Assembly (NCBI RefSeq): GCF_001544875.2
Contig: NZ_FCOA02000006.1
Location: forward strand, 124,001 to 188,000
DNA from: Caballeronia hypogeia
Lineage (GTDB): Bacteria; Pseudomonadota; Gammaproteobacteria; Burkholderiales; Burkholderiaceae
Direction: 5' to 3'
Length of the DNA: 64,000 bases
Part shown: positions 54,281 to 62,560 of the stretch, one piece after another
Layout of the letters: the number at the start of each line of letters is the position of its first letter
Position numbering within the stretch: the first letter of the stretch is position 1
The notes under the pieces: model-generated
What the model was told of the DNA's origin: nothing
The model's input: the letters and a program-made list of their open reading frames with translations, nothing else
Database searches by the model: none
Program-made: the position numbers and the translations under genes

Positions 54281-55372
54281 TCAGCCGTTCGCCTGCTTGC
54301 GGACATGCACCTTCACGGTCGCGGAAAGACCGGGGCGCAGCACCGCTTCCATGCCCTTCGGCACGTCGAGGCGAATGCGCACGGGCACGCGCTGCACGAT
54401 CTTCGTGAAGTTGCCGGTCGCGTTCTCGGCGGGCAGCACGCTGAAGGTCGCGCCGGTCGCGGGCGCGAGGCTTTCCACGTGACCCGTGATCGGCGCGCTA
54501 GACGCATCGAGCTCGACATCGGCCTCGTCGCCCGCGCGCATCTTCTTCAACTGATCTTCCTTGAAGTTCGCATCGATCCAGAGACCCGCCGACGGCACGA
54601 TGGTCAGCAGCGATGTGCCGACGTTCGCGAGCACGCCTACGCGCGCCGTGCGATTGCCGACGTAACCATCGACCGGCGAGCGGATCGTCGTGTATTCAAC
54701 GTTCAGCTCCGCGACGCGCCGCGCTGCTTCCGCCGTCGCGACGCGCGCCTGCGCATCCGCGATCTGCGCTTCGATCACGCTCAACTGGCGCTTCGCCGCG
54801 AGCAGCGACGCGCCGCTGCGGTCCACCGCCGCCTGCGCCTTCGTGAAGTCCGCATCCGCGCGCTCGACGATCTGGTTCGACACCGCATCGTCCTTCACCA
54901 ACTCGCGATAGCGCGAACGGTCCTGACCGCTGCGCGTCAGTTCAGCCGACGACGCGCGCACTTCGGCCTGCTGCTGGTTGATGACGGCCGCCTGCAGCGC
55001 GTCCCTCGCCTGCAACTCCGCGACCGCCGCGCGCGCGCTCGATACCTCCGCACTGGCCTGCGCGAGGCGCGCGTCGTAGTCGCGCGCATCGAGCCGGACC
55101 AGCACCTGACCCGCCTTCACGGGCTGGTTGTCCTGCACGAGCACATCGGTGACGAAGCCGTTCACCTTCGGCGCGAGCACGGTCACGTCGCCGCCGACAT
55201 AGGCGTCGTCGGTCGTCTGGATGAAACGCAGCACCAGCGCCCAGTAAGCGGCGGCCGCGATCAGCACGAGGCCGACCAGCCCGAGCGCGAGCAGCATCCA
55301 GGGAATCCGCCGCGCCGGCCGCGCCAGAGCGGGCGCCGCGACCGAAGCGATATTCGTCGTAGGAGTCGTCAT
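54281..55372 (-). CDS. EmrA-like membrane-fusion (HlyD) periplasmic adaptor
   Basis: A 363-residue adaptor. An N-terminal membrane helix (WMLLALGLVGLVLIAAAAYWALVLRFI, about residues 25-51) anchors it; next comes a biotinyl-lipoyl domain (TTDDAYVGGDVTVLAPKVNGFV), a coiled coil, the second half-lipoyl piece (YTTIRSPVDGYVGNRTARVG) and a beta-barrel region ending VRKQANG. First gene of the operon. No obvious ribosome site is seen before ATG 55372; instead the GTGCATATGCAC palindrome lies 11 bp upstream, so a bound regulator would block both transcription and ribosome access. Confidence 0.92.
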   Translation of the reverse strand: MTTPTTNIASVAAPALARPARRIPWMLLALGLVGLVLIAAAAYWALVLRFIQTTDDAYVGGDVTVLAPKVNGFVTDVLVQDNQPVKAGQVLVRLDARDYDARLAQASAEVSSARAAVAELQARDALQAAVINQQQAEVRASSAELTRSGQDRSRYRELVKDDAVSNQIVERADADFTKAQAAVDRSGASLLAAKRQLSVIEAQIADAQARVATAEAARRVAELNVEYTTIRSPVDGYVGNRTARVGVLANVGTSLLTIVPSAGLWIDANFKEDQLKKMRAGDEADVELDASSAPITGHVESLAPATGATFSVLPAENATGNFTKIVQRVPVRIRLDVPKGMEAVLRPGLSATVKVHVRKQANG

Positions 55373-55382
55373 TTGTGATTAA

Positions 55383-55396
55383 TGTGCATATGCACA
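55383..55396. promoter_or_regulatory. Palindrome TGTGCATATGCACA, operator-like, copy 1
   Basis: A perfect 14-bp palindrome 11 bp upstream of the emrA-like start codon. It shares the 12-bp core GTGCATATGCAC with the second copy at 55452-55463. Confidence 0.7.
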
Positions 55397-55451
55397 ACTG
55401 GATTGGGAAAATGGGCCCGTCAGCGGCCCGTCTTAGCCCGGAAGACTAATT

Positions 55452-55463
55452 GTGCATATGCAC
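55452..55463. promoter_or_regulatory. Palindrome GTGCATATGCAC, operator-like, copy 2
   Basis: The same 12-bp palindromic core as copy 1; centres are 68 bp apart, in the gap between a LysR gene and the efflux operon. Confidence 0.68.
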
Positions 55464-55545
55464 GCAGTCAAGCGTCATCGCGCACACGAGTCAATAACGC
55501 TGGCGGAAAGAATCGCGCGGAGGCTTTGCTGGCAAGGCGTCGCGG

Positions 55546-56487
55546 TTAGCGCTGCGGCGCTGCGGCGAGCTGTGGCGTGTCGAGCAGGCGGCCTTCGTCG
55601 GCGCAAAACCGCGCCGCATGCTCGACAAAAGTGCGCACCTTGGCCGGCAACAGCGTGCGCGTGCTGTAGGCAAGGCGGATTTCGATGGCGGATTCGACGC
55701 GTTCATAGGCATCGAGCAAGGTGACGAGCCGTCCCTGGGCGATTTCGTTCGCGACGAGCGCCGTAGGCAAAGAGCCAATGCCGAATCCCTCCAGCACCAT
55801 GTCGCGATTGAACACCGCGTTGTTCGACGCGATATCGTGATTGAGCGGCACGCGCAGTTCCTCGCTGCCGATGCGAAATGTCAGCTCCGGCTTGCGGATC
55901 GACGGCGACATCGGCACGAACACGTGATCGGCGAGTTCCGACGGATGGCGCGGCGCCGGATGCTGCGCGAGATACGCCGGACTCGCGACCAGTACGAGCG
56001 GAATTCTTTCGAGAAGGCGCGTGACGGCGGTATCCGTGGACAGCATGAAGGGCAAAACGATCGCAAGGTCGTAGCCTTCGCCGACGAGATCGACAGGCCG
56101 CTCGGTCAGCGAGATATCCAGACGCACTTGCGGATGCGCGCGTCTGAAGCTCGCGACCAGCGGCGCATAGCGGCTGATCATCGCGGTCGTGTGCGCGACG
56201 AGGCGCAACAGACCCGTCGCTTCGCTCGCGCGGTTCGACGCGCGCTCTTCCATCGCCTGAAGTTCGTCGAGCAGCCGAGAACAGTCGGCGAAAACGCGCT
56301 CGGCGGTTTCGGTGAGCGAAATTTGCCGCGTCGTGCGATTGAAGAGGCGGCTGCCGAGCCGCTCCTCCAGCCCGGAAATCGCGCGCGACACGACCGGCGG
56401 CGACAGGCCGAGTATGTCGGCGGCACGTGCGAAGCTCTTGGCTTCCACCACCGTGCAAAACACCTTCAGGCTCGTCAGATAGTCCAT
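55546..56487 (-). CDS. LysR-family transcriptional regulator
   Basis: A 313-residue LysR protein. The HTH region reads TVVEAKSFARAADILGLS then SGLEERLGSRLFNRTTRQISL; the effector domain follows. It is transcribed in the same direction as the efflux operon and lies upstream of it, and is divergent from the CMD gene. Either could be a target; the perfect palindromes before emrA are unlike the T-N11-A motif of LysR sites, so a LysR role in efflux control is uncertain. Confidence 0.88.
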   Translation of the reverse strand: MDYLTSLKVFCTVVEAKSFARAADILGLSPPVVSRAISGLEERLGSRLFNRTTRQISLTETAERVFADCSRLLDELQAMEERASNRASEATGLLRLVAHTTAMISRYAPLVASFRRAHPQVRLDISLTERPVDLVGEGYDLAIVLPFMLSTDTAVTRLLERIPLVLVASPAYLAQHPAPRHPSELADHVFVPMSPSIRKPELTFRIGSEELRVPLNHDIASNNAVFNRDMVLEGFGIGSLPTALVANEIAQGRLVTLLDAYERVESAIEIRLAYSTRTLLPAKVRTFVEHAARFCADEGRLLDTPQLAAAPQR

Positions 56488-56663
56488 GTGCCGGTTCGCG
56501 ACGCGTGCGGGAAGTCACGATGATGGCATGAAGCGCCTGCATCCGCACGTTGAGACGATCGCGCGGCTTTACGAGCCGCCCGAGCATTCACGCGAAAGAC
56601 GCCCGCGCCTAAAGTTCATCCCATGCCATGCAGATGGCCAACCACTGAACGAAGGAGCACATC

Positions 56664-57200
56664 ATGTCACGTCTTTCGCAAATCAACGTCAACGAAGCCA
56701 CGGGCGTCACCGCCGAACTTTTCGCCGCGATCAAAAAGGCAGCGGGCAAGGTGCCGAACGCTTATGCGACCATCGGCACGCATAGCCCCGCCGCGCTCGG
56801 CGCCGCGCTCAACGGCGATGCGATCCTCGCGAAGAGCAGCCTCGAAAAAGCCGATGTCGAAGCCATCAAGCTCGCCGTCAGCGAACTGGCGGGTTGTGAC
56901 TACTGTGCCGCCGCGCACACGGTCGTCGGCAAGATGGTCGGGCTCACGCAACTGGAAACGCAGCAGATCCGCGCGGGTGAAGCCACCGGCAATGCGAAGC
57001 GCGATGCACTCGTGCGCTTCGTGAGGCATGTCGCGGGCACGAGCGGCACCGTCGACGCCGCGCGTCTCGCAGAGGTGCGCGAAGCGGGCTACTCGGAGGC
57101 GCAAGTGGTCGACGCGCTGTTCGCGATGAGCGTCATCAACTTCACGAATCTCGTGAACCGCGTGAACGACACGACGCTCGACTTCCCGAAGCTCGTCTAA
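56664..57200 (+). CDS. Carboxymuconolactone decarboxylase/AhpD-like protein
   Basis: A 178-residue CMD-superfamily protein. The redox motif is [14 protein letters not shown] with C78, C81 and H85, the AhpD-type C-x-x-C-x3-H proton-relay site, so peroxidase or alkylhydroperoxidase reductase-like activity is plausible. ATG 56664 has AAGGAGCACATC upstream. It is divergent from the LysR gene and convergent with the slipin gene, overlapping it by 4 bp at the stops. Function in peroxide detoxification under LysR control is an inference. Confidence 0.85.
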   Translation: MSRLSQINVNEATGVTAELFAAIKKAAGKVPNAYATIGTHSPAALGAALNGDAILAKSSLEKADVEAIKLAVSELAGCDYCAAAHTVVGKMVGLTQLETQQIRAGEATGNAKRDALVRFVRHVAGTSGTVDAARLAEVREAGYSEAQVVDALFAMSVINFTNLVNRVNDTTLDFPKLV

Positions 57201-57970
57201 GTCTGCGTCGGACCTTTGGTGAAGCGGTCGATGACGGTTGAAACGATATCGACCGGAACCGGAAAGACGATCGTCGAGTTCTTGTCGCCCGCGATCGTCG
57301 TCAGGGTTTGCAGATAGCGAAGCTGCATGGCCTGCGGCTGCTGCGAAAGCATCTGCGCCGCCTGCAGCAGCTTCTCGGACGCCTGCAACTCGCCTTCGGC
57401 ATGAATGATCTTCGCGCGGCGCTCGCGTTCGGCTTCGGCCTGGCGGGCGATCGCGCGGATCATCGTCTCGTTGATGTCGACGTCCTTGATCTCCACGTTC
57501 AATACCTTGATGCCCCACGCTTCCGTTTGCGAATCGAGCACGCGCTGAATGTCGCTGTTGAGGCGCTCGCGTTCGGAGAGCAGTTCGTCGAGTTCGTGCT
57601 TGCCGAGAATCGCTCGCAGGGTGGTTTGCGAAAGCTGGCTCGTCGCTTCGAGAAAGCGCGCGACCTGAATCACCGCCTTCTCCGGATCGACCACACGAAA
57701 GTACACCACGGCATTCACCTTGACCGAGACGTTGTCGCGTGTGATCACGTCTTGCGGCGGCACGTCGAACACGACGGTGCGCAGGTCCATGCGCACGACC
57801 TGCTGCACGATTGGAATGATGAGCACGAGCCCCGGCCCCTTCACTTTCCAGAAGCGCCCGAGCATGAATACGACGCCGCGCTCGTACTCACGGAAAATGC
57901 GCACCGCCGACGCCACGATGAAAATGACGAGCGCGATCAGAATGCCGCTGAAACCGAAGGTAAGCCCCAT
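57197..57970 (-). CDS. Slipin (SPFH/stomatin-like) membrane protein
   Basis: A 257-residue SPFH protein. It begins with a membrane helix ([20 protein letters not shown]) then the SPFH domain: [46 protein letters not shown]. The C-terminal helix holds Ala/Glu coiled coil ([16 protein letters not shown]). In bacteria slipins pair with NfeD proteases/adaptors, here the next upstream gene on the same strand. They organise membrane microdomains. A 9-bp minisatellite separates the two genes. Confidence 0.92.
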   Translation of the reverse strand: MGLTFGFSGILIALVIFIVASAVRIFREYERGVVFMLGRFWKVKGPGLVLIIPIVQQVVRMDLRTVVFDVPPQDVITRDNVSVKVNAVVYFRVVDPEKAVIQVARFLEATSQLSQTTLRAILGKHELDELLSERERLNSDIQRVLDSQTEAWGIKVLNVEIKDVDINETMIRAIARQAEAERERRAKIIHAEGELQASEKLLQAAQMLSQQPQAMQLRYLQTLTTIAGDKNSTIVFPVPVDIVSTVIDRFTKGPTQT

Positions 57971-57990
57971 TTTTCAAGCCTCGTTGTCGA

Positions 57991-58104
57991 TGTGTTCGAT
58001 GTGTTCGATGTGTTCGATGTGTTCGATGTGTTCGATGTGTTCGATGTGTTCGATGTGTTCGATGTGTTCGATGTGTTCGATGTGTTCGATGTGTTCGATG
58101 TGTT
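57991..58104. repeat. 9-bp tandem repeat (about 12.5 copies of TGTGTTCGA) between nfeD and slipin
   Basis: Twelve perfect copies of TGTGTTCGA run from 57991 to 58098, followed by a partial copy ending in the stop of NfeD (58104-58106) and preceded by a degenerate unit. On the transcript strand it is ACACATCGA repeated, spanning almost the entire 133-bp gap between the nfeD stop and the slipin start. The perfection implies recent or ongoing copy-number change. It has no spacers, so it is a minisatellite, not CRISPR. Confidence 0.95.
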
Positions 58105-59501
58105 CAGGAACGGCCGATGTCGCGATCGACATCGAGTGGTTCGACCGTCAGCGTGAGGCCGTGACGCGAGATCACACGCACGCGCACGCCTTCGACCGGC
58201 AGCGCATCCGGTCGCGCGGGCCGCACGCGCCAGCGCTCGCCCTGCACGCGCGCCCAGCCGCTCGCGGGATCATGTGCCGCGTCATCGCGCGTCAGCATCA
58301 CGCCGACGCTGCCGAGCATCGCCTCGCCGCCGCTCACGACGGGCCGCCGGCGCGCCTTCAACGCCACGCCCGACACGGTGAAAACGAACAGCGCGGTAAA
58401 CAGCGCCAGCCCGACGACGACGCCGATCGGTACGCCGAAACCAGGCACGTCGGTGTCGATCAGCATGAGCGCGCCGATCGCGAACGCAATCACCCCGCCG
58501 ATGCCGAGCGAGCCGAACGTCGGCAGGAACATCTCCGCGACCAGAAAGCCGAGTCCGAGCACGATCAGTCCCAGTCCGACGAAATTGATCGGCAGGAGTT
58601 GCAGCGCGAACAAGCCGACCAGCAGGCAGATCGCGCCCGCAACGCCCGGCAGCACCATGCCGGGATTGGCGAACTCGAAAAACAGCCCGTACATGCCGAT
58701 CATCATCAGGATGAGCGCGACGCTCGGGTCGGTGATCGTCGCGAGAAAGCGGCTGCGCCAGTCGGGTTGCAGGACCACGAGCGGCGCGTTTTTGGTTGCG
58801 AGCACGTGCGCGCCGCTGGCGGTGGTCACGTGGCGGCCATCGAGTTTGGCGAGCAGGTCGGGGATATCGGCGGCGGTCAGGTCGATGACTTTCTGCTCCA
58901 GCGCCTCCGTCGCCGACAGCGCCACCGCTTCGCGCACCGCGCGCTCGCCCCACTGGACATTGCGCCCGCGCAGTTGCGCGAGGCCGCGGATGTAGGCGGC
59001 GGCGTCCTGCATCTGCTTTCTCGTTTCAGTGGATTGCGCCTCGGCGCCGGACGCGGACTTGCTCGCGCCCGTAGGCTCGCGCTCCGGCCCGCCCATGCCG
59101 AGTTGCACCGGCGAAGCCGCGCCGATGTTCGTGCCGGGCGCCATCGCCGCGATGTGGCTCGCGTAGGTGATGTAGGTCCCCGCGCTCGCGGCGCGCGCCC
59201 CGCTCGGCGCGATGAACGTGGCCACCGGCACCGGCGACGCCAGAATCGCCTGGATGATGGAGCGCATCGAGAGATCGAGGCCGCCGGGCGTGTCGAGTTC
59301 GAGCACGGCCAGTTGCGCGTGCTCGTCGGCGGCACGAGCAAGGGATCGCACGACGAAATCAGCGCTCGCCGGACCGATCGCGCCTTTCAGCGGAATCACG
59401 ACGACCGGCGGCGTCGCGGCATGAGCGGACGTCACAAGAAGCAACGCGGCCAGCAGCGCGCGGGCACAGTTCCACAACCAGTCTGCGAGGTTCGTTCTCA
59501 T
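58104..59501 (-). CDS. NfeD family serine protease/membrane protein
   Basis: A 465-residue NfeD1b-like protein. A signal peptide (1-28, ending SAHA) leads into a ClpP-class serine protease domain: the nucleophile is S106 in GARAASAGTYI, the catalytic lysine is K162 in TRKQMQDAAAYIRGLA, a Ser-Lys dyad. Four to five membrane helices (residues ~275-390) and a C-terminal OB-fold (WARVQGERWRVRPARPDALPV) follow. P. horikoshii homologs cut stomatin, so it likely cleaves or controls the slipin encoded next to it. Confidence 0.93.
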   Translation of the reverse strand: MRTNLADWLWNCARALLAALLLVTSAHAATPPVVVIPLKGAIGPASADFVVRSLARAADEHAQLAVLELDTPGGLDLSMRSIIQAILASPVPVATFIAPSGARAASAGTYITYASHIAAMAPGTNIGAASPVQLGMGGPEREPTGASKSASGAEAQSTETRKQMQDAAAYIRGLAQLRGRNVQWGERAVREAVALSATEALEQKVIDLTAADIPDLLAKLDGRHVTTASGAHVLATKNAPLVVLQPDWRSRFLATITDPSVALILMMIGMYGLFFEFANPGMVLPGVAGAICLLVGLFALQLLPINFVGLGLIVLGLGFLVAEMFLPTFGSLGIGGVIAFAIGALMLIDTDVPGFGVPIGVVVGLALFTALFVFTVSGVALKARRRPVVSGGEAMLGSVGVMLTRDDAAHDPASGWARVQGERWRVRPARPDALPVEGVRVRVISRHGLTLTVEPLDVDRDIGRS

Positions 59502-59589
59502 CGGCGACGCCGGACGCGCATGCGCGCGGCAGTTCCTCGTTTCGGTCTCCCTTCTAGCTTAGGCCAATTGAACGATCACGGCCCCACGA

Positions 59590-60129
59590 TCACGGCCGGC
59601 GCGCGGTCCGGTCGATGACCTTCTCGACATCGGCGGTTTCGCCGAGCGCGGACACGAAGCCGGTCTTGTCGAAATCGCGCGCGACGCAGCCATCCAGATA
59701 GATGAAGCGGCGCTGGATGGTGAGCCACAGGCTGGTTTTCTCGCGCCACTGCATCGACTCGTTCAGCGAATTCAGGCGTCGCGTCACGCTTTCAGCGATG
59801 TCGCGGTCGTAGTCGTAGCTGTTCGAGAGACGGCAGCGGCCAGCGATCCAGCAGCTATTGCCGCGCTCGATGCGGTAATGCGCTTCGTCGAGCCATTCCT
59901 GCTCGGTCTCGAAGGGACCGAGGGGCGCGGCGCAACCGGCGATCGCGCTCGATATGTGCAGGAAAGGATCGTTGCCGCGGTTTTCGCGGTTCGCGCGCTT
60001 GTCGTTCGCGTCGTCCGCGTGGGCCGCGAGCGCATACGCGAGAAGCATCGCAATAAACGTTGTTCCTTTCGACCGTCTTACGGACACAGCGCGCCTCCGC
60101 CGAACTATCGTGCAGACAGCATAGTTCAT
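59590..60129 (-). CDS. Hypothetical secreted protein with a BON-like C-terminal part
   Basis: A 179-residue protein from ATG 60129. A basic N-terminus and hydrophobic stretch (FIAMLLAYALAAHADDA) act as signal peptide, so it should be periplasmic. The C-terminal part RDIAESVTRRLNSL and RRFIYLDGCVARDF then VSALGETADVEKVIDR resembles a BON domain (L-x-G-x-V...V core), a lipid-binding fold. Three or four cysteines (GCAAP, SCWIAGRC, GCVA) could form disulphides. The similarity is weak and the name is tentative. Divergent from YjbQ. Confidence 0.55.
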   Translation of the reverse strand: MNYAVCTIVRRRRAVSVRRSKGTTFIAMLLAYALAAHADDANDKRANRENRGNDPFLHISSAIAGCAAPLGPFETEQEWLDEAHYRIERGNSCWIAGRCRLSNSYDYDRDIAESVTRRLNSLNESMQWREKTSLWLTIQRRFIYLDGCVARDFDKTGFVSALGETADVEKVIDRTARRP

Positions 60130-60206
60130 CGATCGGAACGAATCCGCGGACAAAGAAGCCGATAAACTCATTGCGTGGCGCCAATTTTCCTCGCAGGGAG
60201 ACCGAC

Positions 60207-60626
60207 ATGAAACAGGCACTCCACCATCTGACAGTCGCGACAGGCTCGCGCGGCCTGCACGAAGTCACCCGCGACATCGATCACTGGATCGATCTCCAGG
60301 ACGTCCGCACCGGTTTGCTCACCCTGTTCTGCCGCCATACTTCGGCGTCGCTGCTGATCCAGGAGAACGCCGACCCCGACGTGCGCGCCGATCTCGAACG
60401 CTATTTCGAGTCCGTCGCGCCGGAAGCGCCGGGCCGCTACGTGCACGACACCGAGGGCCCGGACGACATGCCCGCCCATCTGCGCACCGCGCTGACCACC
60501 GTGCAGCTTTCGATTCCGGTCGAAGCGGGCCGCATGGTGCTCGGCACGTGGCAAGGGATCTACGTGTTCGAGCATCGCACGGCGCAGCATCAGCGCGAAC
60601 TCGTCTTGCATCTGATCGGCGAGTGA
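60207..60626 (+). CDS. YjbQ-family protein (UPF0047, secondary thiamine-phosphate synthase)
   Basis: A 139-residue protein. CAGGGAG precedes ATG 60207. Family motifs seen: LTLFCRHTSASLLIQENADPD, HLRTALTTVQLSIPVEAGRMVLGTWQGIYVFEHR. YjbQ has weak thiamine-phosphate synthase activity in vitro; the true cellular role is unclear. Cytoplasmic. It lies 33 bp before the HTH-ATCase gene with the operator repeat in between; read-through transcription from YjbQ to ATCase is possible. Confidence 0.9.
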   Translation: MKQALHHLTVATGSRGLHEVTRDIDHWIDLQDVRTGLLTLFCRHTSASLLIQENADPDVRADLERYFESVAPEAPGRYVHDTEGPDDMPAHLRTALTTVQLSIPVEAGRMVLGTWQGIYVFEHRTAQHQRELVLHLIGE

Positions 60627-60629
60627 CCT

Positions 60630-60650
60630 AATATACGCACCGCGTATATT
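60630..60650 (+). promoter_or_regulatory. Perfect 9-3-9 inverted repeat upstream of the HTH-ATCase gene
   Basis: AATATACGC, ACC, GCGTATATT: perfect arms 10 bp before the GTG start. Probably the operator (and part of the promoter) of the ATCase gene. Confidence 0.75.
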
Positions 60651-60659
60651 TCGGGAGCG

Positions 60660-61949
60660 GTGACGGTGACTCAAGAACTTCAGCAGCAGCCAGTCCTTCG
60701 CGACGCCATGCGGCGTCTGAACATGACCCGCGACGCTTTCGCGGCGCGCATTGGCGTTTCGCGCCGGGCGCTCGACACCTGGTTGCTGCCGGACGAGTCG
60801 CCGGAATCGCGGGCAATGCCGGAAATCGCCGCGCGTTACGTCGCCGAGATTCTCGCTGGCATCCCGGAAAACGGCGCATATACGCAAAGCGCATATTCGA
60901 CGATCGAGTTCGAAGGTCGCCCGCAACTCCTGTCGATCGACCAGTTCTCACGCGAATCGGCGGAAGCGCTGTTCCGCACGGCGGACATGATGCAGCCCAT
61001 CGCGCGGCGCAGAAAGATCACGCGCGTGCTCGAAGGCGCCGTGCTCGCCAATCTGTTCTTCGAAGCGAGCACGCGCACCCGCGTGAGTTTCGGCGCGGCG
61101 TTCGCGCGGCTCGGCGGCTCGGTGTGCGACACGACCGGCTTCACGTTCTCGTCGATGGCCAAGGGCGAGTCGATCTACGACACGAGCCGCGTGATCAGCG
61201 GCTATGCCGACGCTATCGTCGTGCGCCATCCGGAACAGGGCTCGGTCGCGGAATTCGCGCGCGCGACGAACATTCCCGTCATCAACGCGGGCGACGGCCC
61301 GGGCGAGCATCCGAGCCAGGCGCTGCTCGATCTCTATACGATCCAGCGCGAGTTCTCAAGGCTCGGGAAGATCGTCGACGGCGCGCATATCGCGATGGTC
61401 GGCGACCTGAAATACGGCCGCACTGTGCATTCGCTCGCAAAACTGCTTTCGCTCTACAAAGGCCTGAAATTCACGCTCGTTTCGCCGCGCTCGCTGGAAA
61501 TGCCGGCGCATATCGTGGAGCGCATTGCGCGCGGCGATCATGTGATCGAGCAGACCAGCGATCTGCACGCGGGCCTGACCGGCGCGGACGTGGTGTACGC
61601 GACGCGCATCCAGAAAGAGCGTTTCGCCGATGAGTCGATCGAAGGCTATACGCCGGATTTTCAGATCAATCAGGCGCTGGTTGACAACGTATGCGGACGC
61701 GACACGCTCATCATGCATCCGCTGCCCCGCGACAGCCGTCCGGGCGCGAACGATCTCGCGACCGATCTGAACCACGACTCGCGCCTCGCGATCTTTCGCC
61801 AGACTGACAATGGCATCGCAGTTCGCATGGCGATTTTCGCGGTGCTGCTGGGCGTCGAGCATCAGGTGCGGCATTCGATGCGCGATGCGACGTGGAAGTC
61901 GCCGGCTTCAATCGGCCCGGACGATGCTGTTTTCCAGGGCTTCGATTGA
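60660..61949 (+). CDS. Aspartate carbamoyltransferase with N-terminal helix-turn-helix extension
   Basis: A 429-residue protein. Residues 1-80 form an extension with an HTH (RDAMRRLNMTRDAFAARIGVS, then RRALDTWLL). The ATCase domain (about 90-420) has STRTR (137-141), SSMAKGES (K168), HPSQ (217-220) and MHPLPRDSR, all catalytic-site motifs; it should condense aspartate with carbamoyl phosphate, the first committed step of pyrimidine synthesis. Start is GTG 60660 (GGGAG upstream; GTG 60666 is an alternative). Classical ATCases of Burkholderia (about 310-340 residues) lack such an extension, so this is probably a second, specialised paralog. A matched operator pair points to autoregulation. Confidence 0.9.
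   Translation: MTVTQELQQQPVLRDAMRRLNMTRDAFAARIGVSRRALDTWLLPDESPESRAMPEIAARYVAEILAGIPENGAYTQSAYSTIEFEGRPQLLSIDQFSRESAEALFRTADMMQPIARRRKITRVLEGAVLANLFFEASTRTRVSFGAAFARLGGSVCDTTGFTFSSMAKGESIYDTSRVISGYADAIVVRHPEQGSVAEFARATNIPVINAGDGPGEHPSQALLDLYTIQREFSRLGKIVDGAHIAMVGDLKYGRTVHSLAKLLSLYKGLKFTLVSPRSLEMPAHIVERIARGDHVIEQTSDLHAGLTGADVVYATRIQKERFADESIEGYTPDFQINQALVDNVCGRDTLIMHPLPRDSRPGANDLATDLNHDSRLAIFRQTDNGIAVRMAIFAVLLGVEHQVRHSMRDATWKSPASIGPDDAVFQGFD
60877..60897 (+). promoter_or_regulatory. Second operator-like copy inside the HTH-ATCase gene
   Basis: CATATACGC, AAA, GCGCATATT: the same 9-3-9 layout as 60630-60650, with 16 of 18 arm positions identical. It lies at codons ~73-80, the junction between HTH extension and enzyme. 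Centres are 247 bp apart. Confidence 0.55.
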
Positions 61950-62043
61950 TGCTTTCTTTACACGACAGGCGCATGTCTTTGCATGACGTTGACGCCGGGC
62001 CGTCTATGCTTCTATACAAGAACAGCATAACGGAGCAACGGTC

Positions 62044-62376
62044 ATGGACATGTCGCTTGCGTGGGTTGCCAGCCGCAAAACATTACACGATGAAGGCTTG
62101 GGCGCGTGCCAGCGCGTCCGTATCTTGGCGCTGGCCCATTTCACCGATAACGATGCTTCACGGGAACGCATTCGTGCGCTGTTTCATTCGCCGCTTGGCA
62201 TTTATGTGAGTGCGGCCCAACGGGAAGGTTGTGAGCTGCGACTCGAACTGGATGCTGCCAGCGAAGATCTCGCGTTCACGCTCCGCACGCTTAAGCGTGT
62301 GCTGCCGGAAGCGCGCATCGAGTGTATTGCGCCGCGCGTGTTTGCACGCAGAATATGCACGCGCGACGCGGGATGA
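62044..62376 (+). CDS. Hypothetical protein
   Basis: A 110-residue protein from ATG 62044 after ACGGAGCAACGGTC. It is mostly alpha-helical in look, with a charged middle (DNDASRERIRALFHSPLG) and RTLKRVLPEARIECIAPRVF. No known domain, no signal peptide. It converges with the BrnT-antitoxin pair, its end lying 13 bp from the antitoxin stop, and is not clearly linked to ATCase (94-bp gap). Confidence 0.55.
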   Translation: MDMSLAWVASRKTLHDEGLGACQRVRILALAHFTDNDASRERIRALFHSPLGIYVSAAQREGCELRLELDAASEDLAFTLRTLKRVLPEARIECIAPRVFARRICTRDAG

Positions 62377-62389
62377 CAGTCCATGTTAT

Positions 62390-62560
62390 TTATCGATATC
62401 CCCTTTCCGCCATCTCACGTTCATGGACGGCAAATGGCTTTAGGCGCTTGAAATCTTCGTCGCTAAGCTCCCAGGTGTCCGGGTCCAGTGCGATACCTCG
62501 ATTGATCTCCGCCTCCTCCTCGTCTGTGGGGAGGATGAAGCCTTTATATGTTTGATGCAT
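62390..62560 (-). CDS. Short BrnA-like antitoxin lacking the DNA-binding half
   Basis: A 56-residue protein from ATG 62560, overlapping the end of brnT by 17 bp. It begins MHQTYKGFILPTDEEEAEIN; the stretch ALDPDTWELSDEDFKRLKPF matches the toxin-binding N-terminal part of BrnA antitoxins. Normal BrnA proteins are about 80-100 residues and continue into a ribbon-helix-helix that binds DNA; here a stop (TAA at 62390-62392) follows HEREMAERGYR. The toxin-antitoxin order (toxin first) and overlap are typical. It should neutralise BrnT but not repress the operon itself. Confidence 0.72.
   Translation of the reverse strand: MHQTYKGFILPTDEEEAEINRGIALDPDTWELSDEDFKRLKPFAVHEREMAERGYR

Noticed and set aside
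57991..58104. CRISPR array
   Set aside because: Units are contiguous 9-bp copies with no spacers and no cas genes in the window.
57308..58156. Frame on the plus strand encoding a run of FDV repeats (and another with CSM repeats at 57720-59618)
   Set aside because: Both only read the 9-bp tandem repeat and antisense of slipin/NfeD; they are not proteins.
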